Assembly (NCBI GenBank): GCA_964453035.1
Contig: CAYVOX010000090.1
Location: 1-13,646, forward strand
DNA length: 13,646 nucleotides
Direction: 5' to 3'
DNA from: CAYVOX01 sp964453035
GTDB lineage: Bacteria > Chloroflexota > Anaerolineae > Anaerolineales > Anaerolineaceae
Both the position numbers and the translations under genes were made by a program. The notes under the pieces were generated by a model, which was not told where the DNA came from, ran no database searches, and worked only from the letters and a program-made list of their open reading frames with translations. Numbering within the stretch: the first letter of the stretch is position 1; the number at the start of each line of letters is the position of its first letter. Positions 1 through 5,779 of this stretch are shown piece by piece.

Positions 1-318
1 TATGACCTGATTCTCTGGATGGTGCCCGCACTGACCAAATTTCCCAAAGAACAGCGCTTCAGGCTGGCTTCTCGTATCGAAAATTCGATTTTTGGCTTTC
101 AGGAAATTATCCTCAATGCCAATCGCACCTTACCCAGGCTGCCATTACTAAAACAGGCTGATCTTGAACTGGAAAAATTTCGCCTCTATATTCGCCTCTC
201 GGTGGAACTGAGATATATGAGCTTCCAGCAATACGAACATGCCGTTCGCCTGGCCAATGAAGTGGGAAAATTATTAGGGAGTTGGATTAAGGTCTCAAAC
301 ACGGCTGGTACGGGTTAA
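1..318 (+). CDS. avd: DGR accessory variability determinant (Avd), four-helix bundle; 5' truncated by the window edge
   Basis: The reading frame is open from base 1 (TAT GAC CTG ...) to the TAA at 316-318, so the start lies outside the window; the ATG at 19 is internal. The visible part begins YDLILWMVPALTKFPKEQRF, typical of the Avd / four-helix-bundle family, and continues with amphipathic helices rich in R, L and E (RIENSIFGFQEIILNANR; LELEKFRLYIRLSVELRYMS; ANEVGKLLGSWIK). Avd is a small basic protein that forms a pentameric barrel, binds the DGR reverse transcriptase and the template RNA, and is needed for mutagenic retrohoming. The adjacent template repeat 30 bases downstream supports this strongly. 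Related four-helix-bundle proteins also occur alone or in rRNA intervening sequences, but not next to a TR. A short unconserved-looking tail (SNTAGTG) follows the last helix. Confidence 0.87.
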   Translation, partial: YDLILWMVPALTKFPKEQRFRLASRIENSIFGFQEIILNANRTLPRLPLLKQADLELEKFRLYIRLSVELRYMSFQQYEHAVRLANEVGKLLGSWIKVSNTAGTG

Positions 319-349
319 AACCCCCGCTGCTTGCAGGGAGAGGCCAGGT

Positions 350-450
350 GAGGTGGTTCCTGGAACAATGAATCGAGGAACATCCGCGCTGCCAACCGCA
401 ACAGGAACGAACCGACCAACACGAACAACAACAACGGGTTCCGTTGCGCC
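350..450 (+). repeat. DGR template repeat (TR), AAC-rich
   Basis: From 352 this stretch reads in one frame as G G S W N N E S R N I R A A N R N R N E P T N T N N N N G F R C A, the C-terminal motif of FGE-sulfatase/C-type-lectin variable proteins. It has ten AAC codons and one AAT. AAC overuse is the hallmark of TRs, because adenines are randomised during reverse transcription and AAC can then become many codons without creating a stop. There is no plausible start codon with ribosome site, and a TGA follows two codons after the motif, so it is a template and not a gene. It sits just downstream of avd, the usual place. It aligns without gaps to 7304-7404, the end of the kinase-FGE gene. Boundaries are set by where that alignment fails and are approximate. 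Confidence 0.9.
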
Positions 451-609
451 CGATGAGTTTCAAATACTGGCAGGATGCCTGGGATTCCCGGATCCCGGCG
501 CGCCTAAGAAAATTCAGAGCGGTCTCTTCCTTTCCAGCGATCAAAAGACCGCCGGATAAATATTAAAGAGCCCGGCTCCCCGCCTGAAAATGATGACCTG
601 GAGCCGGGC
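451..609 (+). ncRNA. Putative structured DGR spacer RNA downstream of the TR
   Basis: After the TR there are about 160 bases with no convincing gene but three successive inverted repeats: GGGAT/ATCCC (481-485/492-496), GCGGTCT/AGACCGC (519-525/546-552) and GCCCGGCTCC/GGAGCCGGGC (570-579/600-609). In the well-studied Bordetella phage DGR, a structured RNA segment downstream of the TR is bound by RT and Avd and is required to prime and direct cDNA synthesis. Length and position here fit such a spacer. That this is one RNA is inference; the last hairpin could instead be a transcription terminator. Confidence 0.4.
570..609 (+). terminator. Perfect 10-bp GC-rich hairpin closing the avd-TR unit
   Basis: GCCCGGCTCC at 570-579 pairs perfectly with GGAGCCGGGC at 600-609, with a 20-base loop. 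It lies between the avd-TR segment and the promoter of the next gene, where a terminator is expected. However the + strand downstream is A/C-rich (AACACAAAACG) with no T run, so it is not a canonical intrinsic terminator in this direction. On the - strand the following bases (TCTTTAATATTTA) are T-rich, so it might stop antisense transcription. It may alternatively stabilise the 3' end of a DGR RNA. Confidence 0.4.
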
Positions 610-612
610 AAC

Positions 613-650
613 ACAAAACGCCACAAAACGGTAAAGAATGACACAAAACG
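613..650 (+). repeat. Three ACAAAACG direct repeats (putative operator/iterons)
   Basis: The octamer ACAAAACG occurs at 613-620, 623-630 and 643-650, with start-to-start distances of 10 and 20 bases, so all copies face the same side of the helix. They lie directly upstream of the -35 box at 663 and of a gene with an N-terminal HTH. This is what a cooperatively bound operator or activator site looks like. The binding protein is unknown; the downstream HTH protein is the obvious candidate. Confidence 0.5.
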
Positions 651-653
651 ACA

Positions 654-705
654 AACTGCCTGTTGACAAAAGGGTAGAAATGTCCTATAGTATTGTCAGG
701 CAGTT
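654..705. repeat. Inverted repeat bracketing the promoter (AACTGCCTG / CAGGCAGTT)
   Basis: AACTGCCTG at 654-662 is the exact reverse complement of CAGGCAGTT at 697-705. The left arm abuts the -35 box and the right arm lies at the expected transcription start. A further half-match CAGGCAG occurs at 716-722, in the leader just before the ribosome-binding site. A dimeric regulator bound to both arms would cover or loop the promoter. Confidence 0.5.
663..691 (+). promoter_or_regulatory. Sigma-70-type promoter for the HTH/zinc-finger gene
   Basis: TTGACA at 663-668 is a perfect -35 box. TATAGT at 686-691 is a five-of-six match to the -10 box, and the spacer is the optimal 17 bases. Transcription would begin near 697-699, giving a leader of about 30 bases before the ATG at 730. 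It is the best promoter match I see in the window, and it is overlaid by the inverted repeat, so it is probably regulated. Confidence 0.8.
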
Positions 706-729
706 CATTTATGTTCAGGCAGGCAAGGC

Positions 730-1971
730 ATGAGCGAGCAACCATCTGGCAGTGAATATCTCAAAATTGGCGAGGCCGCCCGCTTCCTGGGCGTGACGCA
801 GCGCTGGGTGTACCGGCGCATCGCAGCGGGGGACCTGCCCGCCAGCAAGGTGGGCGGGCTGTACTTCATCCGCCGGGCGGACCTGCAAACCCTGCTGGAG
901 CAGGGCAGGGTCACGCGCGGCGGCACCGGCCCGCTCTCTGAAGCCGCGCTCACCCCCCCGCGCTGCGGCTACTGCTACAAGGTGCTGGAAAGTGACGCGC
1001 AAATCGGCGAGGTGTGCCGCCAGGAGGGCTGCATGGAACTGGTCTGCACCGCCTGCCTGGCGGAGGGCGTCCACCACTGCGCGCGGCACTTCCCCAGCCG
1101 CGAGCAGCGCCTGCAGGAGGCGCTGCGCCTCTACCAGCAAAAGGCCATCCCGCTGCTGGTCAAAGCCAACGCCGCCCGCCTGCGCGAGCTCAACTTCCTG
1201 GGCCGCCTGCAGGAGCGCCTGGCGCGCTTCACCAGCATCGCCCACCCCATGAGCGGCGAGACCATCACCCTCGAAAGCTGGGATGCCATCCAGCAGCAGG
1301 GCGACGCGCGCGATGAAGTCATGCGCCTGCAGGGGCGCGTGGTGTTTGAAGCCAGCGCCGCCAGCCAGTACCCGCTCAACGCCTGGCTGTTCTACGCCCT
1401 GCCGCAACCGCGCAGCAAAAAGGGTCTGCCGCTGGAACTCAGCATCCGCGCCCTCAGCCGCCTGCCCGAGATGGTGCGCGACGGCTTTGATACCCGCCCG
1501 CTGGGCATGGATGAGCTCACCGAGCACGTTAACCGCATCGCTGAGCAGGCCGTGAGCGCCCCGTGCTTCAGGCTGGTGGTGCTGTGCGCCGTCACCGGCT
1601 GGGATGCCGACGCGCGCCAGGTCATCCAGGGTGGGCGCGACGGCGGGCTGGTGCACCGCCATGCCCTGCTCTACCTTTACGATGCCGAGAAGGGCGAGCT
1701 CATCTACAACAACCTGGATGAGCGCGCGCGGCGCTACGCCGAGCTGTTTGTGCCGCAACTGGCCTCCGAAGAGCTGGCCGAGGTAGCCCGCGACGTCGAA
1801 AAAGCCCTCGGCATGTTTGAGAGCCTGTCGCTGGATTACGCGGTTGAATCGCTCACCTATTCGCCGCAGCGCATCCGCCAGGCCTTTGATGAGCTGGTCA
1901 AAACCCGGCGCTATGTGCTGGCGGAGGTGCCCGGCATCGGGCTGACGCTGGTGCGCGCCGGGCACTTATGA
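730..1971 (+). CDS. Excisionase-type HTH plus zinc-finger protein with an unrecognised C-terminal region; probable regulator
   Basis: This is a 413-residue protein. Residues ~10-56 (YLKIGEAARFLGVTQRWVYR ... GLYFIRRADLQTLL) form an excisionase/MerR-like winged HTH (HTH_17 type). A cysteine/histidine-rich zinc module follows: C79-x2-C82, C96-x4-C101, C106-x2-C109, C117-x2-H120, with H115/H116 also available. The spacing suggests two zinc ions in a treble-clef or B-box-like arrangement. Residues ~125-170 are helical and basic. The C-terminal ~240 residues mix alpha and beta and I do not recognise them. The start ATG follows a purine-rich AGGCAAGG and lies ~30 bases below a strong promoter. The gene ends 123 bases before the ESCRT-like operon. 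An autoregulatory or operon-controlling DNA-binding role is inferred from the HTH and the repeats upstream. I see no recombinase partner, so a true excisionase role is unlikely. Confidence 0.8.
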   Translation: MSEQPSGSEYLKIGEAARFLGVTQRWVYRRIAAGDLPASKVGGLYFIRRADLQTLLEQGRVTRGGTGPLSEAALTPPRCGYCYKVLESDAQIGEVCRQEGCMELVCTACLAEGVHHCARHFPSREQRLQEALRLYQQKAIPLLVKANAARLRELNFLGRLQERLARFTSIAHPMSGETITLESWDAIQQQGDARDEVMRLQGRVVFEASAASQYPLNAWLFYALPQPRSKKGLPLELSIRALSRLPEMVRDGFDTRPLGMDELTEHVNRIAEQAVSAPCFRLVVLCAVTGWDADARQVIQGGRDGGLVHRHALLYLYDAEKGELIYNNLDERARRYAELFVPQLASEELAEVARDVEKALGMFESLSLDYAVESLTYSPQRIRQAFDELVKTRRYVLAEVPGIGLTLVRAGHL

Positions 1972-2027
1972 TGGCACAGGGGAGGGTTATCGCGCAGCAA
2001 TCAAACGCTTCAACTCATGTGGATCAT

Positions 2028-2053
2028 GCGCCGGCTGGCGGTCAGCAGGGCGC
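2028..2053 (+). other. GC-rich imperfect hairpin in the gap before the ESCRT-like operon
   Basis: GCGCC (2028-2032) pairs with GGCGC (2049-2053), and inside it GCTG (2034-2037) pairs with CAGC (2043-2046) around a five-base loop. It lies between the regulator gene and the next start codon at 2095. There is no T run after it, so a terminator is not clear. It might attenuate read-through or stabilise the 5' end of the downstream message. No convincing promoter is visible in this 123-base gap, so read-through from the promoter at 663 is possible. Confidence 0.3.
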
Positions 2054-2094
2054 TTTGAAAAACCAATTCTTTCACAAATAAATGGAGGATTAAC

Positions 2095-2736
2095 ATGGAA
2101 GACAAATCTTTGATGGGATTAGTGCGCGGCTTTTTTGGCTCCAAGCGAAAACTGGCAGACGTCAAGCTGGATGAGCTCAAGAACGAGAAAATCCGCCTCA
2201 AGATGGAAGAGCGCAAGCTGCTCGATAAGGTTTCCAAATTGGAAGACGAGAAGAAACTGGTCTTCGCCGAAGGCGTGAACAAAACCAGCGAGCGCGAGCA
2301 GCGCGCCCTGGCGCGGCGCATCATGGACCTGGATTCGCAGGCCAAGAACATTGACCGCATGCTGGCTACCATCGCCAAGCAGGAGCGCATCATCAACGGG
2401 CTGGTGCAAATCAAAGAGCGCGCCCGCCAGACCACCGAATCCGGCCTGGGCTCCATCATCAAGAACATTGACCTCGAAAACCTGATTGTCTACATCGACA
2501 AAGCCACCGTGGACGGCGAGTTCCAGATCAGCAAGCTGGATGAGATGCTCGGCACGCTCGACCAGGCCGAAGCCGCCATCCCCGAGCTCGGCACCGACAC
2601 CACCGAGGATGCCATCGTGCGCCAGATGCAACTGGCCAAGGAAGCCTCGGAAGGCGATGTGAGCGCGGTTGAAGAGCGCTTCAACGAGATGAACCAGGAA
2701 ATCAAGGGAAAAGATCTCGAACCCAACGAGGAATAA
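2095..2736 (+). CDS. ESCRT-III/Snf7 (CHMP)-like coiled-coil protein 1 with a C-terminal MIM1-like motif
   Basis: The 213-residue protein looks like an ESCRT-III subunit in length and layout. A short amphipathic basic N-terminus (LMGLVRGFFGSKRK, residues 6-19) recalls the MxxLFGKxK start of CHMP proteins. A long charged helical hairpin follows (~20-125), rich in K, E, R and L, then shorter helices, then an acidic region. The tail carries V192-E-E-R-F-N-E-M-N200, which fits the MIM1 pattern LxxRLxxL(K/R) with conservative swaps; MIM1 motifs bind the MIT domain of Vps4. The gene directly downstream encodes an MIT-like/Vps4-like ATPase. ESCRT-III proteins polymerise on membranes and drive budding, scission or repair; bacterial PspA and Vipp1 belong to the same superfamily. 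A PspA-like protein is the alternative, but PspA lacks a MIM tail and an AAA+ neighbour of this class. GGAGG at 2084-2088 sets the start. Confidence 0.75.
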   Translation: MEDKSLMGLVRGFFGSKRKLADVKLDELKNEKIRLKMEERKLLDKVSKLEDEKKLVFAEGVNKTSEREQRALARRIMDLDSQAKNIDRMLATIAKQERIINGLVQIKERARQTTESGLGSIIKNIDLENLIVYIDKATVDGEFQISKLDEMLGTLDQAEAAIPELGTDTTEDAIVRQMQLAKEASEGDVSAVEERFNEMNQEIKGKDLEPNEE

Positions 2737-2742
2737 ACCACC

Positions 2743-3942
2743 ATGCCGGGTAAAGCCGATGAAATCTTAGCCGGTACCTACTACGCCAACTATCAGAAAG
2801 CCCGCAAACAGGCTGAAGAGGCTGAACGCCGCGGTGACCCGGGGGAGGCCGCCGCGGCTTACCGCCAGGCTGCTGAATGGCTGCGCCAGTACGCCAAATC
2901 CGCGAGCGACCCGCAGGTGCGCACCCAGCGCCTGGAACGCGCCGTGGTTTACGACGACGTAGCCAGCAAGATGGATATGCTGGCGGAAAAAATCAAGCGC
3001 AGAGCCTCCCAGCCGATGGCCCAGGCCGACGGCGTCACCGGCGAGGACGACTACGAAGCCGAGGTGATGACGCTCATCGAGCAGACCAACATCCGCTGGG
3101 AGGATATCGGCGGGCTGGAAGAGACCAAGCAGGCCATCAAGCGCGCCTACGCCATGGCGCTGGTGCGCAAGCCCGACGGCGTCAAGTTCAGAAACGAGAA
3201 CAACATCCTGCTCTACGGCCCGCCCGGCACCGGCAAAACCCTGCTGGCAGCCGCCACCGCCGGCAGCCTGGATGTGACCTTCTTCAACGTCAAAACCTCC
3301 AACCTGCTCTCCAAGTACTTCGGCGAGAGCACCAAGCTCATCAACGCCCTCTTCACCGTAGCGCGTCGGCTCAGCCCCTCCGTCATCTTCCTGGACGAGG
3401 TGGAATCGCTCACCCCGCCGCGCGGTTCAGGCGAGAGCGGCGCGGAACGGCGCGTGGTCTCGGAATTGCTGGTGGCGCTGGACGGCCTGGAAAACAAGGA
3501 TTCCACCAGTTTTGTGCTCACCATGGGCGCCACCAACGTGCCCTGGCTGATGGATGACGCCATTCTCAGCCGCTTCAAGCAGCGCGTGTACGTGCCCCTG
3601 CCCGATGACGATGCGCGCAAGGCCATCCTTGAAATTCACCTCACGCGGCGCGGGCACCGCTCGGATGTGGCCCTCGAAAGCCTGGTGAAGCGCACCGAGG
3701 GCTTCTCAGGCCGCGAAATTGAGCAGTTGTGCCAGGCGGCCATCGCCACCATGACGCAGCGCTGCAACCCTGACCTGCTGGAGATTGCCGATAAGGGCCA
3801 GGAAGCGCTGCGCGAGTATGAAATCAAAGTCAGCCCGCTAACGGAGAAAGATTTCAAGGTGGCATTTACGCAAACGCATCCCATCGCCACGCCCGAGTCG
3901 CAAAAGCGTTACAGCGATTGGATCAAGCGAGTGGAAAGTTAA
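2743..3942 (+). CDS. Vps4-like AAA+ ATPase with N-terminal MIT-like domain (ATPase 1)
   Basis: The protein has 399 residues. Residues ~5-88 form an MIT-like three-helix bundle (YQKARKQAEEAERRGDPGEA...YRQAAEWL...RAVVYDDVASKMDML), closely following the Vps4 MIT pattern. The AAA+ core has Walker A GPPGTGKT (159-166), pore loop SKYFGES (190-196; eukaryotic Vps4 has SKWMGES), Walker B VIFLDE (214-219), paired arginine fingers R236-R237, and sensor 1 N265 in MGATNVPW. The stretch ILSRFKQRVYVPLPD (~274-288) and the C-terminal helix resemble Vps4 rather than FtsH or CDC48. The segment where Vps4 carries its beta domain looks short, as in archaeal CdvC. Expected role: ATP-driven threading and disassembly of the ESCRT-III-like polymer encoded just upstream. 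It starts 6 bases after that gene, with GAGGA at 2728-2732 inside the upstream reading frame, implying translational coupling. Confidence 0.88.
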   Translation: MPGKADEILAGTYYANYQKARKQAEEAERRGDPGEAAAAYRQAAEWLRQYAKSASDPQVRTQRLERAVVYDDVASKMDMLAEKIKRRASQPMAQADGVTGEDDYEAEVMTLIEQTNIRWEDIGGLEETKQAIKRAYAMALVRKPDGVKFRNENNILLYGPPGTGKTLLAAATAGSLDVTFFNVKTSNLLSKYFGESTKLINALFTVARRLSPSVIFLDEVESLTPPRGSGESGAERRVVSELLVALDGLENKDSTSFVLTMGATNVPWLMDDAILSRFKQRVYVPLPDDDARKAILEIHLTRRGHRSDVALESLVKRTEGFSGREIEQLCQAAIATMTQRCNPDLLEIADKGQEALREYEIKVSPLTEKDFKVAFTQTHPIATPESQKRYSDWIKRVES

Positions 3943-3963
3943 CTTTATAGAAAGGTCGGGACT

Positions 3964-4596
3964 ATGCCTGGGATCAAAGAGTGGTGGCGCCGCACCTGGA
4001 TGTCTGCTGAGGAGCGCCTGGAAGAAGATGAAATCAACCGCGATGTGCGCGTCAAGATGGGAAAGAACCGCCTGCGCAAGCACATCAACAACCAGCACCA
4101 GATGGAAAAGAAACTGACCGAACTGGCCAGGCGAGCCATCGAGCTGGAAGATGACGGGCGCTTTCGCCAGTTGGGGCGGCAGCTGCTGTTCACCCGGCAG
4201 GATGTCATCCGCTGGGAGCGCTACCTGCTGACGCTGGAGATGGTGGAAGCCCGCCGCGAACAGGCCAAATCCTCCGTGGAGCTGCTGCGCACGGTGCAGG
4301 CGATGAGCGAATCGATGATGGACCTGGCCAATCCGCAGCAGGCCGCCGAAATGCAGCGCCAGTTGCAGGTGGGCCTGGCCCGCGCTGAGAGCCTGGACGA
4401 GCGCATGAGCATCATGATGGACATGATGGATTCCACCCTCGAAGAGGGCACGCCGGAAGAGGAACAATCCCTCTCCGAGCTGGAAAAATCGCTCACCGAG
4501 CAAATCACCCAGCAGGAATCGGCTGCATTTGACCGCGAGATCGAAGAAGGGCTGCGCAAGATCCGCGATGAACTGAAAGACCAGGAGAAGAAGTAA
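3964..4596 (+). CDS. ESCRT-III-like coiled-coil protein 2 with tryptophan-rich N-terminal helix and MIM1-like tail
   Basis: The protein has 210 residues, nearly all predicted helical. The N-terminus MPGIKEWWRRTWMSAEE has W7, W8 and W12 on a basic amphipathic segment, suited to dipping into a membrane like the N-terminal helices of ESCRT-III and PspA. A long helical hairpin follows (~30-125), then a methionine-rich segment (SLDERMSIMMDMMDSTLEEG) like that of CHMP2-type proteins, then an acidic linker. The tail I193-E-E-G-L-R-K-I-R201 fits the MIM1 spacing LxxRLxxLR, with G in place of the arginine. It is clearly a paralogue in layout, but not a close copy, of the protein at 2095-2736. Its partner ATPase begins 10 bases downstream. 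The upstream gap is 21 bases with a GAAAGG ribosome site. The ESCRT-III assignment rests on layout, tail and context rather than on a single diagnostic motif. Confidence 0.7.
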   Translation: MPGIKEWWRRTWMSAEERLEEDEINRDVRVKMGKNRLRKHINNQHQMEKKLTELARRAIELEDDGRFRQLGRQLLFTRQDVIRWERYLLTLEMVEARREQAKSSVELLRTVQAMSESMMDLANPQQAAEMQRQLQVGLARAESLDERMSIMMDMMDSTLEEGTPEEEQSLSELEKSLTEQITQQESAAFDREIEEGLRKIRDELKDQEKK

Positions 4597-4606
4597 AGGG
4601 GGAGCC

Positions 4607-5779
4607 GTGGCCCAGAACGAACTGGATAAATTGCTGACGGAGGCCGTACAGGCCTTTCACCGCGCGGTGGATGCGCGCCTGAGGGGCAAACTGCCCGAAG
4701 CGCGGGCTGGTTTTTTGAGCGCCGCGGAAAAACTGATGCAGGCGGCCGGTCTCTCAAAGGGAGAGTTGAGGGATAACCGCAAGCGGCTGGCCAACGAGCT
4801 GCTCAGCGAGGCCAAAGCCATCAAACTGCCCCCCGCGCCGATAAAGGCACCTTCAACAACGGCGCCAACCCCCGCCTCAACTCGCGTGGAGGGTGCCAAA
4901 ACCCCCACCACCGGCGATGACGAGCAGGCCAACAGCTGGCTGGTGCGCGAAAAGCCCTCCACCCGCTTTGACGATATCGCCGGGCTGGAACAGGTGAAGG
5001 AGCAAATCCGCCTCAAGCTGCTCTACCCGTTCAGCCACCCCGAGCTGGCCGACCAGTACAACATCCGCGCGGGGGGCGGCATCCTGCTCTACGGCCCGCC
5101 CGGGACGGGCAAAACCATGATCGCGCGCGCCATCGCCGGGGAAATTGACGCTGCTTTCTTCGCCATCAAGCCCTCAGAAATCATGAGCCAGTGGGTGGGC
5201 ATCGCCGAGCAAAACATCAGCCGGTTGTTCGTCGAGGCGCAAAACTACCCGCTCAGCGTGGTGTTCATTGACGAGCTCGAGTCGCTGGCTCCCAAGCGGC
5301 GCAGTTCCGGCTCAACGGTGATGGTGCGCGTGGTGCCCCAGCTGCTGGCAGAACTGGATGGCTTTGAAAAGCGCCAGAATCCCATGCTCTTCGTCGGCGC
5401 CACCAACGAACCCTGGTCCATTGACCCCGCCATCCTGCGCCCCGGGCGGCTGGACCGGCTGATTTACGTTCCCCCGCCGGATCCTCCCGCGCGCCGCAAA
5501 ATTTTGGAGCTCAACCTCAAGCAGGCGCCCCTGGGCGAGGATATTGACCTGGATGCAGTCTCAGCGCGCACCGAAAGCTTCAGCGGCGCGGATATGGCCG
5601 CCCTGGCCCAGCGCGTGCGCGAGCGCGTCTTCAGCGAGGTAGTGGTCAGCGGCGCGCCGCGGGCGCTTTCCATGGCGGATTTTGACGCCGTGCTGGAGGA
5701 GATGGGGCCTTCCGTGCAGCCCGAGGAGCTCAAGCTCTACGCGGATTACGAAGCCAAAATGAGGAAAAAACTGGGATGA
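4607..5779 (+). CDS. AAA+ ATPase with N-terminal MIT-like domain, Vps4/CDC48 class (ATPase 2)
   Basis: The start is GTG at 4607, placed by AAAGGGGGAG just before it; 390 residues. Residues ~5-72 form an MIT-like helical bundle (LTEAVQAFHRAVDARLRGKL...AEKLMQAAGLS). A linker rich in P, A and T (~75-105) leads to the AAA+ core: Walker A GPPGTGKT (163-170), pore loop SQWVG (194-198, aromatic W196), Walker B VFIDE (219-223), and sensor 1 in VGATNEPW. The segment DPAILRPGRLDRLIYVPPPD is more CDC48-like than in ATPase 1. At the arginine-finger site ATPase 1 has ERRVV; here it is M-V240-R241-V-V, so the first finger is valine. The protein may therefore hydrolyse ATP differently or need a partner subunit. 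Presumed substrate: the ESCRT-III-like protein encoded immediately upstream. Its stop overlaps the kinase start (ATGA, 5776-5779). Confidence 0.85.
   Translation: MAQNELDKLLTEAVQAFHRAVDARLRGKLPEARAGFLSAAEKLMQAAGLSKGELRDNRKRLANELLSEAKAIKLPPAPIKAPSTTAPTPASTRVEGAKTPTTGDDEQANSWLVREKPSTRFDDIAGLEQVKEQIRLKLLYPFSHPELADQYNIRAGGGILLYGPPGTGKTMIARAIAGEIDAAFFAIKPSEIMSQWVGIAEQNISRLFVEAQNYPLSVVFIDELESLAPKRRSSGSTVMVRVVPQLLAELDGFEKRQNPMLFVGATNEPWSIDPAILRPGRLDRLIYVPPPDPPARRKILELNLKQAPLGEDIDLDAVSARTESFSGADMAALAQRVRERVFSEVVVSGAPRALSMADFDAVLEEMGPSVQPEELKLYADYEAKMRKKLG

Noticed and set aside
312..323. GGGTT-AA-AACCC palindrome over the avd stop codon
   Set aside because: Only a 5-bp stem with a 2-base gap; too short and common to call a terminator or att site.
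353..559. 68-residue open frame from an ATG-free (GTG-type) start through the TR
   Set aside because: It runs across the TR in a different frame from the FGE-like one, has no ribosome site, and its N/T-rich composition is an artefact of the adenine-rich template.
715..1965. 416-codon open frame on the - strand opposite the HTH gene
   Set aside because: It mirrors the + strand gene in high-G+C DNA, has a composition rich in H, A, G and Q with no recognisable domain, and covers the well-supported promoter and HTH start.
730..1971. Excisionase of an integrative element
   Set aside because: The HTH family is shared with many ordinary regulators; the protein is far longer than a true excisionase and no integrase, att repeat or tRNA gene is seen.
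2055..2083. Possible promoter TTGAAA-17 bp-ATAAAT before the first ESCRT-III-like gene
   Set aside because: Transcription would start at about 2090, inside or after the ribosome site at 2084-2088, so it could not drive normal translation of that gene.
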